This document shows positions 1 to 5,957 of a stretch of 7,274 bases of DNA, piece by piece. Position 1 is the stretch's first letter, and each line of letters begins with the position of its first letter. Location: contig USGH01000128.1 in NCBI GenBank assembly GCA_900554225.1, positions 1-7,274 of the forward strand, read 5' to 3'. Source of the DNA: an uncultured Eubacteriales bacterium. GTDB taxonomy: Bacteria; Bacillota; Clostridia; Oscillospirales; CAG-272. Made by a program: the position numbers and the translations under genes. The notes beneath the pieces are model-generated. The model did no database searches and was not told the DNA's origin. It was given only the letters and a program-made list of their open reading frames with translations.

Positions 1-105
1 CAGATCCTCTCGGAGGAATTGGAGCCCTATTTCGCCGGAGACCGCACCGCGGAAGCCACAGCGGAGATCATCGAGAAGCGGGCGGGGATCTATTTGGCTG
101 AATGA
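1..105 (+). CDS. C-terminal end of a family 1-type extracellular substrate-binding protein (partial)
   Basis: Only the last 34 codons and a TGA stop (103-105) are present; the gene enters from the left edge. The peptide contains EELEPYFAGDRTAEATAEII and ends GIYLAE. This resembles the usual C-terminal helix of sugar ABC-transporter binding proteins in Clostridia, where an acidic stretch is followed by YF-x-G-(D/E)-(R/K)-(S/T)-x-E-E and an ...IIQ-R...YL-E ending. It would be an extracytoplasmic lipoprotein delivering a sugar to a permease. It converges with the lipoprotein gene ending at 290. Its tail differs from those of the two complete binding proteins in the window, so it is probably from another subfamily. 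The fragment is short, so the family call rests on one motif. Confidence 0.6.
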   Translation, partial: QILSEELEPYFAGDRTAEATAEIIEKRAGIYLAE

Positions 106-106
106 T

Positions 107-164
107 ATGCAGCGGGCGGTATGACATGCAGCGGGCGGCATAGAATGCAGTACGTAAAATGCAG
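107..164. repeat. Short 19-bp tandem repeat just after a stop codon
   Basis: ATGCAGCGGGCGG occurs at 107-119 and again at 126-138, giving a 19-bp period. A third partial unit starts in the same phase at 145 (ATGCAG), and another ATGCAG lies at 159. The units are followed by TATGAC and CATAGA, so only the core is conserved. It begins 2 bp after the stop codon of the left-edge gene. It looks like a small slippage-type repeat; no function is visible. Confidence 0.6.
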
Positions 165-224
165 AATTTGTGTGTGGATTTGGAACACAGAAAATAGTAC
201 AGACAGACGGTGAACGAAATATAC

Positions 225-280
225 AAACAAATGCACCCCCGTTTGCTCCGGTCAGAGCCTGCAGGGGTGCGTTTATTTAC
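225..280. terminator. Bidirectional intrinsic terminator between convergent genes
   Basis: The outer arms GCACCCC (233-239) and GGGGTGC (264-270) pair perfectly, with T232-G271 and A231-T272 extending the stem. An inner GCTC/GAGC pair (245-248 with 255-258) can fold inside. On the + strand the stem is followed by GTTTATTT. On the - strand it is followed by the complement of AAACAAA, also T-rich. The site lies between a + strand gene ending at 105 and a - strand gene ending at 290, where a shared terminator is expected. The rest of the 184-bp gap holds only the short repeat at 107-164. Confidence 0.7.
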
Positions 281-289
281 AGGGAATTT

Positions 290-1774
290 TTACTGTTCCT
301 TATTGTATGCCTCGATGAGCTTTTCCATCAGCTTATCGTAGGATTCCGCTTTCTTCTGGTATTCCGACACAAAATTGTTGTTGCCCTTGGAAATGAGCGT
401 GCGGAAGATCTGTCCCACGGAATCGAGGGCGTAGGAGTGGAGCAGCGCGAAATCGAAATACACGCCGTCTAAGATGATGTCGAATATGGCATCCACATTC
501 TGGTCGCGTGCAAATTTCTCCTTCAGCAGCGTGCTGAAATACACGTCGGTCACGGTGCGGTACGATTCCGCCGCAAAGGCTTCCAGGAACGCACAGGTCG
601 CTTCCCGGTTTGCAATATTGGTGATCGGGATCGAGAGCGTCGTTGTGGAGTCGTGGACGGCGGTGCTGTAATTCTCCTGCGCTTCGTCAAACTTCGGGAA
701 GGGCAGAATGGCATAATCGCTTTCCATATCGCGGAGCAGCGACGAGGTTTCCGCGCGGAACGGCAGGAACATCAGCGTGTCCTCCGAGAATTTCGCAACG
801 ATCGCGTTTTCGCCCTCAACGGTTGGCGGCGCGCTGTAGGTACCCGGATTCTCGTACATGAGCGCATACAGCATTTCCGTGAATTTCACGGAACGTTCGT
901 TGTTCAGGACGAGATGCGGATAGCCGTTTTCATCCATTTCGCTGAACCGAATGTCCGCGCCGCCGACCAGATAGTCGAGCATACTCGACGTTGTGGAGGA
1001 ATAGCCGTATATATCGCCCTCGTCCTTTTTGCCGTCGCCGTTTACATCGACATACACACCGCTGACATAGGTCTGCATGATGTCATAATTCCAGTCCCCG
1101 GCAAGCACAAGGTCATAGAGATCGTTGATGGGACCATACTGGTTTTCAAACAGCGTATTGTTCACATACAGAACGCCCATATTCATCAGGAGCGTCAGCG
1201 TTGCGTCCCCGGTCAGATAATAGAGTCGGTTCTTGCCGATTGTCGCGGCATCGATGAATTTCTGCGCCCACCACGGCTGCTCGAGATCGATATAGTCAAG
1301 GTCATAGAAATTGAAGTAGTAGCCCTCCGTGGACTGCTGCATCATCTGCCACTGCTTGCCGGCAACGATGTGATATTCGTCCACACCGGCGGTCACGGCT
1401 GTTTTCGCATCGACCGGCGGATCTCCCGCGATCGGAACGATTTTGACATTGAGCCGCTCCTCCACGTTGAGATTGCGTGTATAGATCGCCGCGTCGAGCA
1501 CATCTCCCGTGTCCTCCTCGACATACAGCTCCTCCTTATGCTTATCCGCGTCTACGTGGAGAATATGGATCTCCGCGCCCGCAAAATCCAGCGTATCGGG
1601 CAGCGTATCCGGCGTATTCTGCCGTGTCCGCTCCGTTTCCGCCGTTGTTTCCGTGGCGGCATCTGTGGATTCGCTGGCGAAATCGGTCTCCGGCTTTTCC
1701 GTATCGCCAGCGCAGGATACGGCGGCAGGAGCCACTAAGAGAAGTGCCAGCAAAATTGCAATGGTTTTTTTCAT
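290..1774 (-). CDS. Extracellular substrate-binding lipoprotein with an EF-hand-like loop (ABC transporter type)
   Basis: A 494-residue secreted lipoprotein that probably captures a sugar or oligosaccharide outside the membrane. The signal peptide has basic KK, a hydrophobic stretch to about residue 18, and a lipobox AVSC with Cys21 as the lipid anchor. A Ser/Thr/Glu-rich linker follows (about 22-60). The binding fold contains PWWAQKF (167-173) and AILPFPKFDEAQ (355-366), both with counterparts in the upstream paralogue. Residues 243-254, DVNGDGKKDEGD, match a 12-residue EF-hand/dockerin-like calcium loop: D1, N3, D5, G6, D12. The ATG at 1774 was chosen because GGAGG (complement of 1781-1785) lies 6 bp upstream and the signal peptide begins there; an upstream in-frame ATG at 1939 would add 55 residues encoded by repeat DNA. 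No permease or ATPase gene is adjacent. No convincing promoter was found in the repeat-filled upstream gap, so it may be read through from the upstream gene. The ligand is unknown. Confidence 0.88.
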   Translation of the reverse strand: MKKTIAILLALLLVAPAAVSCAGDTEKPETDFASESTDAATETTAETERTRQNTPDTLPDTLDFAGAEIHILHVDADKHKEELYVEEDTGDVLDAAIYTRNLNVEERLNVKIVPIAGDPPVDAKTAVTAGVDEYHIVAGKQWQMMQQSTEGYYFNFYDLDYIDLEQPWWAQKFIDAATIGKNRLYYLTGDATLTLLMNMGVLYVNNTLFENQYGPINDLYDLVLAGDWNYDIMQTYVSGVYVDVNGDGKKDEGDIYGYSSTTSSMLDYLVGGADIRFSEMDENGYPHLVLNNERSVKFTEMLYALMYENPGTYSAPPTVEGENAIVAKFSEDTLMFLPFRAETSSLLRDMESDYAILPFPKFDEAQENYSTAVHDSTTTLSIPITNIANREATCAFLEAFAAESYRTVTDVYFSTLLKEKFARDQNVDAIFDIILDGVYFDFALLHSYALDSVGQIFRTLISKGNNNFVSEYQKKAESYDKLMEKLIEAYNKEQ

Positions 1775-1906
1775 GCTATACCTCCAATGGAATAATGGTT
1801 CGTTTCTGTATGGCTTCCGATTCAGAAGAAATTCTCTGTGCGTGGGACAGATCGCGTCACGATTCAGCAAAACAGTATTCCCTCTCCACTGCCGTACCAA
1901 ACACCG

Positions 1907-1937
1907 GAGAATTTTCCCGTTCTGCGGGGAAATTCTC
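1907..1937 (-). terminator. Strong hairpin in the middle repeat unit (terminator-like or structural)
   Basis: The arms 1907-1919 and 1925-1937 form a 13-bp stem with one G-T wobble (1915 with 1929) around a 5-nt loop (1920-1924). The lower stem is A/T-rich and the upper stem is CCCG/CGGG. On the - strand the hairpin is followed by CGGTGT, without a T-run outside the stem, so intrinsic termination is less certain than for its sister hairpin at 2009-2039. It occupies the same position in its unit as that sister hairpin, with a different but still complementary stem. Confidence 0.55.
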
Positions 1938-1986
1938 AAGAGTGGGATGGATCGCTTTATTGTTCAGCTACAGCTTATTCCCACTC
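1936..1986. repeat. Exact 51-bp repeat element, copy 1
   Basis: Identical over 51 bp to 2038-2088. It contains an inverted pair, GAGTGGGA (1940-1947) and TCCCACTC (1979-1986), enclosing 31 bp that include the near-palindrome AGCTACAGCT. As RNA from the - strand the arms would form a closing stem around an A/U-rich interior. No family such as a known riboswitch was recognised. Confidence 0.85.
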
Positions 1987-2008
1987 GTTACTTACAAGCC
2001 CAACATCG

Positions 2009-2039
2009 GAAAAAATACCCGTTTCGCGGGGATTTTTTC
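2009..2039 (-). terminator. Terminator-like hairpin downstream of the upstream lipoprotein gene
   Basis: The arms 2009-2016 and 2032-2039 (A-rich against T-rich) and CCCG 2018-2021 with CGGG 2027-2030 form a stem with one A-G mismatch (2017 with 2031) and a 5-nt loop. On the - strand it reads A-run, CCCCGCGAAACGGG, then TATTTTTTCC, the usual form of an intrinsic terminator. It lies about 50 bp after the stop of the lipoprotein gene ending at 2087. It may terminate or attenuate transcription before the next gene. Confidence 0.65.
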
Positions 2040-2088
2040 AAGAGTGGGATGGATCGCTTTATTGTTCAGCTACAGCTTATTCCCACTC
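2038..2088. repeat. Exact 51-bp repeat element, copy 2, overlapping a stop codon
   Basis: Identical to 1936-1986. Its outer end falls within the TGA stop (2089-2087 on the - strand) of the upstream lipoprotein gene, so the GAGTGGGA arm of the - strand copy begins at the second base of the stop codon. The first closing stem in the transcript would therefore form immediately at the end of translation. Confidence 0.85.
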
Positions 2089-3613
2089 AGTCGTCGCCGT
2101 GCAGGACCTTTTCGATGATCTCGTCCACGGCCTTCTCCACCTTCTGGCGGTTGGCGGCTTCCTTGGAGGCATAGTCGAAGGAGTCCGCTACCGCGTTGGT
2201 CTGCAGGAAGTTCAGGATGTCCGTCTTGTTGGTGTACGCCAGCGAAATGTCGAAATTGCGGCTTGCGAAGATCAGATCCAGCATCTCCGCGGAATCCGTG
2301 TCGCGCGCGTTCCGGTTGGTCAGCGTGTAATCGTAGTACGCCGGCAGGACCGTGTCGTGCGAGAACATCTGGAGCGCCTCCGTGATCAGCCCCGTGCGCG
2401 TGAGATCCTGCGCCGATTTCGGAACGGACAGAGAGTGCGCGTTGCCGTACTGGAACGTGCTGTAGTACCGATCCTGCGCTTCGTTCAGCTTCGGCACCGG
2501 GATGATCCCGAAGTCGGACTGCATATCGCCCGCGATCAGGTTGACGCCCGACAGCGCGAGAATGTAAAAGCCCATCTGGTCCGCCATAAAGATTTTGCGG
2601 AACTCGATCCACTGGTTCGCCATGCCGTCGTAGCGGTTGCAGTTCAGGACGAAGTTGCTGTTCGACTTCTTCATGAAGCCGTTGATCCGCTCCATGGCGC
2701 TGACAACCTGCTCGCTGTTCAGCCTATAGTTGTACGTACCGTCCGGATTCAGCTCGATGAGCTTCGCGCCGGTCCCGATGAGCAGCGGGGATACCGATTC
2801 GTCCTGCAGGCCAACGCCGAACACATCCTCGCCCCACTTCATCTCGCCGTCGCCGTTTACGTCCACCGCGATCGATTCCGCGTAGGATTGCAGCAGATCG
2901 AGCGTCCACTTGCCCTCGCGCACCGTGTCGTACAGATTCGGGATGCCCGCCTTGTCCGTCAGCGCCTTGTTGAACAGCATGAGCCACGACGCCTTTTTGC
3001 CGTTCAGCGCACTGTCGCCGAGCGCGTAAAACGTCTTGTCGCCCACACGGATGCCCTCCATGGTGGAGGAATCCCACCACGCCTTCTCAAAATTCACGTA
3101 GGGCAGGTCGTTCATGTTCGTGAGATAGCCGTCTACCGCCACGGACGCCTGGTTCTGCACCGTGGTCTGGAGCAGATCGAACGCGTCGTCGCCGCTTTGG
3201 ATCAGCTTTTTCGCCACGTCGCTCGGGTACGTCTCCAGATTCTTCGCGATGGTCACGCCGAACCGATCCGCGATCCGATTGTTCCGCTCGAACACGGCGT
3301 CGTTGATGCGCTCCCCGGTCAGCTCGTCCACGGCGATGTCCTGCACGCCCCACGCCACGGAGCCTGCCTCATAAAGATGACCGAGGATCGTGAAGGTGTA
3401 GTCTTCGTAGTCCTTGTTGTCCGTCGGCAGCTCGTCCAGGGTCGCCGGATCCACTTCCGTTTCCGCCACGGCGACGGTGTTTCCGTCCGTGTTCGCGCTC
3501 GGGTTGGTATCCGTGCCGCCCTCCGTCTCCGCCGTCGAACCGTTCCCGCAGGAGGACAGCGGCAGAGCGGCAGCCACAAGCAGCGCTAAGAAAATCGCAA
3601 GTCGTTTTTTCAT
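2087..3613 (-). CDS. Extracellular substrate-binding lipoprotein with an EF-hand-like loop, paralogue of the downstream gene
   Basis: A 508-residue lipoprotein, likely an ABC-type sugar or oligosaccharide binder. The signal peptide MKKRLAIFLALLVAAALPLS leads to lipobox LSSC with Cys22. A Thr/Glu/Asn-rich linker runs to about residue 55. Features shared with the downstream paralogue are WW at 179-180, a GD pair near 199-200, IIPVPKLNEAQ (370-380), and an EF-hand-like loop DVNGDGEMKWGE (251-262; D1, N3, D5, G6, E12). These place the two in one subfamily, although much of the sequence has diverged. The ATG at 3613 is preceded by GGAG with 6 bp spacing and begins the signal peptide; a further ATG at 3676 lies in the promoter. 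A TTGCAA/TATACT promoter with 17-bp spacing precedes it. The stop codon overlaps a 51-bp repeat and is followed by a terminator-like hairpin. The ligand is not predictable from this sequence. Confidence 0.9.
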   Translation of the reverse strand: MKKRLAIFLALLVAAALPLSSCGNGSTAETEGGTDTNPSANTDGNTVAVAETEVDPATLDELPTDNKDYEDYTFTILGHLYEAGSVAWGVQDIAVDELTGERINDAVFERNNRIADRFGVTIAKNLETYPSDVAKKLIQSGDDAFDLLQTTVQNQASVAVDGYLTNMNDLPYVNFEKAWWDSSTMEGIRVGDKTFYALGDSALNGKKASWLMLFNKALTDKAGIPNLYDTVREGKWTLDLLQSYAESIAVDVNGDGEMKWGEDVFGVGLQDESVSPLLIGTGAKLIELNPDGTYNYRLNSEQVVSAMERINGFMKKSNSNFVLNCNRYDGMANQWIEFRKIFMADQMGFYILALSGVNLIAGDMQSDFGIIPVPKLNEAQDRYYSTFQYGNAHSLSVPKSAQDLTRTGLITEALQMFSHDTVLPAYYDYTLTNRNARDTDSAEMLDLIFASRNFDISLAYTNKTDILNFLQTNAVADSFDYASKEAANRQKVEKAVDEIIEKVLHGDD

Positions 3614-3664
3614 AAGAAACTCCAAATTATGTAATATTCCGGCATTCCGCCATATGCTGTATCC

Positions 3665-3693
3665 AGTATAACACATTTCTCATGGAATTGCAA
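3665..3693 (-). promoter_or_regulatory. Sigma-A-type promoter for the upstream lipoprotein gene
   Basis: Read on the - strand, -35 TTGCAA (3693-3688) and -10 TATACT (3670-3665) are separated by exactly 17 bp. Each hexamer is one or two bases from consensus. Transcription would start near 3658, giving a leader of about 45 nt with GGAG before the ATG at 3613. The surrounding DNA is much more A/T-rich than the genes. Confidence 0.75.
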
Positions 3694-3701
3694 GACCTTT
3701 G

Positions 3702-3717
3702 TTGTGATTTCCCACAA
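3702..3717. promoter_or_regulatory. Palindrome TTGTG-N6-CACAA just upstream of the -35 box
   Basis: TTGTG (3702-3706) and CACAA (3713-3717) form a perfect 5+5 inverted repeat with a 6-bp spacer, ending 9 bp upstream of the -35 hexamer. Position and symmetry suit an operator or activator site for a dimeric regulator. The spacing differs from the CRP consensus. No regulator gene is in the window, so the protein cannot be named. Confidence 0.35.
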
Positions 3718-3731
3718 ATCTACACAAATAT

Positions 3732-3749
3732 TGACAACTGTAGTTATCA
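3732..3749. promoter_or_regulatory. Second palindrome upstream of the lipoprotein promoter
   Basis: TGACAACTG (3732-3740) faces TAGTTATCA (3741-3749), an inverted repeat with 7 of 9 pairs matching and no spacer, of the form TGAYAACTR. Its centre is about 48 bp upstream of the -35 box and 31 bp from the other palindrome, roughly three helical turns, so both could lie on the same face of the DNA. It also abuts the terminator of the upstream hydrolase gene. Confidence 0.35.
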
Positions 3750-3750
3750 C

Positions 3751-3789
3751 AAACAACAAAAACAGAGAGTCTCCAAAGAAACTCCCTGT
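3751..3789 (-). terminator. Intrinsic terminator of the glycoside hydrolase gene
   Basis: On the - strand a 12-bp stem (3789-3778 with 3773-3762, two G-T wobbles) closes a TTTG loop and is followed by TTTTGTTGTTTG. The hairpin lies about 100 bp after the stop codon at 3891. It separates the hydrolase from the lipoprotein promoter, so the lipoprotein genes should form their own transcription unit. Confidence 0.8.
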
Positions 3790-3863
3790 TTTGATATATG
3801 AGGCAATCAGAAGAAATTCCTTTCCCAGTATAAAGCTTTTGCCGAGCTTTTCTCGAAAAGCGA

Positions 3864-3883
3864 CCCCGTTCCCCCGTTCCCCC
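3864..3883. repeat. C/G-run tandem repeat (CCCCCGTT unit) after the hydrolase stop codon
   Basis: Runs of 4, 5 and 5 C separated by GTT make two to three 8-bp units. On the - strand these are G-runs of 5, 5 and 4 with AAC spacers, starting 8 bases after the TGA. Such a tract is slippage-prone, and three G-runs are one short of a standard quadruplex. Confidence 0.6.
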
Positions 3884-3890
3884 GCTGGGA

Positions 3891-5957
3891 TCATTCGATC
3901 CCAAAACGGACAAAGGCATAGCGATCCACGTAGCCGGGGCATTCTCTGCCGTGCCATTCCTTTTCAAAGGAGAAGGTGCCGGGGCCCACGCCATACGGTT
4001 CCGGATCCGGACGGTGGTGCGGTCCCATCAGGTTGCGCATCGCGTTTGCCACATCCAGGGTGATCGTGTTCTCCCCTTCGCGGAGGTACGGCGCAAGCTC
4101 CATTTCGCGGTGGAAGAGCATCTCTCCCGCCGGGGTTCCGTTCACGGCAACGTCGCAGGTCGCGAATCTGCCGCCGAGCTTCAGCACCGTGGGATCGCCC
4201 GCCCTGTACGTGTACGGGAACGATACGTGCAGGTGTCCGCCAAAGAACGGATAGCCGTCCTGCACCACGTCGCGCACGCATACCGTCGGCTTCTGGGCTG
4301 TGAGGGTGAAGCTGCCGCTGTAGCACTCGCTGTGGCGCGCATCCGGCGTGAAGCCCGCGTCCGTTTCGATGGCAAAATCGCCGACGAGGTACGCGCACTC
4401 GATCTCCGTATCGAACACAAGGCAGTTGCGCAGGGATTCGGACACGCCGCTGTAGAGCACCTCATATACGTACGGTCTCTGGTAATGATGGAGCTTGACC
4501 ACCACGTCGTTCTCCCCCGCGCGGACCGCGTGCGCGATGTCGTAGCATTCGAATTTCCGGTCGAACCACCAATCGCCGTTTGCGGACACAGGCACGCCGT
4601 TGACGGTGACAGCTTCCTGCCCCATCACATCCAGCACCAGACGCAGCTTTGCCGGGACATCGCGCACCGTGAACCGATACCGGAGCCAGATGTCCGCGTC
4701 CACCCGATCGCGCAGGAGGTTGTCCTTGATCCCGTAGAGGGAGTACGGCTCGTCGAAATGCACACCGTCCAGGGACAGGGACGCCAGATCAAGGGTCATC
4801 ATGTTCTCCGGCTTTTCCGCAAACGCCATGATCTCCGGCACCGGGATATACGCCTTCGCGCGCGGCTCTTCCACGACAACGAGCGTGTCCGCCTCGCCGT
4901 TCACGAGATACACCACGCTGCCCGCGTCCGCGAACCGGGTGCGAACCGTAATACCGTGCGCGTATCTTTCCCCGTATACGGGCGCGGTCGAGAAGTCCTC
5001 CATGGACACCGCGGCAATCGTTTTCGCGCCGGGGAAGTAGAGGGACACGTCGTCGAGGGTGTTCTCCGTAATGTTCGTGACAAAAACGAGCTTGGAGCCG
5101 TCCGGCAGAATGCGCGTCATCTTGCGCAGCGCGTCCACGTTTTTGCCGTCCCGCTCGATCACGGCGTCGCGATAGGCAAGCAGCTCCTCAAAGGTGATGT
5201 TCGCGCGCAGCCAGGAGAGATCCGCCGCTTCACCATCCACGCACGCCGGCGCATCCTGATAGAGCCACAGCTTACCGCCCTGTGCGAGGTATTCCCGGAG
5301 CATTGCGCACGTCTCGTGGTCAAGGGAGTACGTGAACGGGATCACCACCGCGTCATAGGTGCATTCGCCCACGATGAGCCTGCCGCCCTCCACACGCGCG
5401 TACTTCTTCATGAGATTTTCGTCGCCGTAGTGGTAGGGGATCTGATTCTGCCCCAGAAGTCTGGACAATCCGAAGAAGTGTCCCTCGATCTCGGAGAGCG
5501 AGCCGGTGCCTTTTTTATACTTCATATACGCGCCGTGGATCGGATGGACGACGAGGATCGGGGCGTATTCCCTGCCCTCTGCCAGCGCGGCACCGAGATT
5601 GGCATAATGACGGTCGAACGCCGCGAAGGAGGACTGCCACGGGTTGTGCTCGGAATAGTGGAGCGGATAGTCGCGCTTTCTCTGCCCGCGTTCGCTGTAC
5701 GGATACAGGTGCTGGCACATCAGATTCACGCCGGACGCATACTGGACGTCGGCGATACGCTTCAGCTCCGTCGGAGACACGTCCCAGCCGCAGCACGCGA
5801 ACATCTCGGACAGCGCCTTTTTCTTCCCGAGCTGTGCGCAGACGGATCCAAGCTGCTTCGGCGCAATGTCGTCGGAGATGCCGCGGTCCTGCAGCGCGGA
5901 GATCACGCTGTTCAGCTTGCTGCCCTGCTTCTGCTCGTAGTGCAGCGCGTACAGCAC
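3891..5957 (-). CDS. C-terminal part of a broken GH106-like glycoside hydrolase
   Basis: This frame (688 codons from a GTG at 5957) carries the second half of the enzyme whose first half ends near 6002. Family-like sequence starts at about residue 27 (ISDDIAPKQLGS). The core motif SEMFACCGWDV (50-60) follows, with a Glu at the place where relatives conserve one, then HLYPYSERGQRKRDYP (83-98). A domain resembling the amidotransferase-like middle domain of such glycosidases follows (about 150-260). The C-terminal half has beta-sandwich, carbohydrate-binding-like segments ending in ECPGYVDRYAFVRFGIE. Residues 1-26 do not belong to the family and match the foreign-like segment described separately. 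The GTG has no recognisable ribosome binding site, so this is unlikely to be made as an independent enzyme. With the N-terminal part the intact gene would encode about 970 residues, a normal length for GH106-type proteins. The substrate (rhamnoside or other) cannot be read from the sequence. Confidence 0.75.
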   Translation of the reverse strand: MLYALHYEQKQGSKLNSVISALQDRGISDDIAPKQLGSVCAQLGKKKALSEMFACCGWDVSPTELKRIADVQYASGVNLMCQHLYPYSERGQRKRDYPLHYSEHNPWQSSFAAFDRHYANLGAALAEGREYAPILVVHPIHGAYMKYKKGTGSLSEIEGHFFGLSRLLGQNQIPYHYGDENLMKKYARVEGGRLIVGECTYDAVVIPFTYSLDHETCAMLREYLAQGGKLWLYQDAPACVDGEAADLSWLRANITFEELLAYRDAVIERDGKNVDALRKMTRILPDGSKLVFVTNITENTLDDVSLYFPGAKTIAAVSMEDFSTAPVYGERYAHGITVRTRFADAGSVVYLVNGEADTLVVVEEPRAKAYIPVPEIMAFAEKPENMMTLDLASLSLDGVHFDEPYSLYGIKDNLLRDRVDADIWLRYRFTVRDVPAKLRLVLDVMGQEAVTVNGVPVSANGDWWFDRKFECYDIAHAVRAGENDVVVKLHHYQRPYVYEVLYSGVSESLRNCLVFDTEIECAYLVGDFAIETDAGFTPDARHSECYSGSFTLTAQKPTVCVRDVVQDGYPFFGGHLHVSFPYTYRAGDPTVLKLGGRFATCDVAVNGTPAGEMLFHREMELAPYLREGENTITLDVANAMRNLMGPHHRPDPEPYGVGPGTFSFEKEWHGRECPGYVDRYAFVRFGIE

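Larger units (their letters stand above)
1827..2088. repeat. Tandem repeat array, about 102-bp unit, three copies of unequal preservation
   Basis: This array fills most of the 312-bp gap between the two lipoprotein genes. Each unit has a hairpin-bearing half and a half bounded by GAGTGGGA and TCCCACTC. The two units nearest the upstream gene match exactly over 51 bp (1936-1986 and 2038-2088, offset 102); their hairpin halves (1885-1935 and 1987-2037) agree at roughly 65% of positions. The third unit, nearest the downstream start codon, is decayed: 1842-1886 aligns without gaps to 1942-1986 with 32 of 45 identities, preceded by a shared AAATTCTC (1829-1836). Its inverted ends no longer pair fully. 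On the - strand the array starts inside the stop codon of the upstream gene (TGA at 2089-2087). Confidence 0.85.

Noticed and set aside
1775..1939. Longer N-terminus for the downstream lipoprotein, starting at 1939
   Set aside because: The extra 55 residues come from the decayed repeat and would bury the signal peptide; GGAGG sits correctly before the ATG at 1774.
1885..2088. Possible CRISPR-like repeat-spacer layout (51-bp repeats, 51-bp spacer)
   Set aside because: The spacers are related to each other and carry homologous hairpins; repeat length is atypical, there are only two exact copies, and no cas genes are present.
1477..2174. Repeat array read as coding for a peptide repeat on the + strand (for example SGMDRFIVQLQLIPT)
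   Set aside because: The array can be read in several open frames, none with a good ribosome binding site, and the inverted arms and covarying hairpins point to nucleic-acid structure, not protein.
1838..3589. Long open frame on the + strand, 583 codons
   Set aside because: It is antisense to a clear lipoprotein gene with signal peptide, ribosome binding site and promoter. The His/Val/Arg-rich product matches nothing recognisable and is a by-product of GC-rich codon use.
3702..3717. CRP binding site
   Set aside because: The half-sites TGTG and CACA are separated by 8 bp in the CRP consensus but by 6 bp here, and the required TGTGA/TCACA symmetry is incomplete.
3731..3736. TTGACA on the + strand as a promoter -35 box
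   Set aside because: No acceptable -10 box lies 16-18 bp downstream and no + strand gene follows; the hexamer is part of a palindrome.
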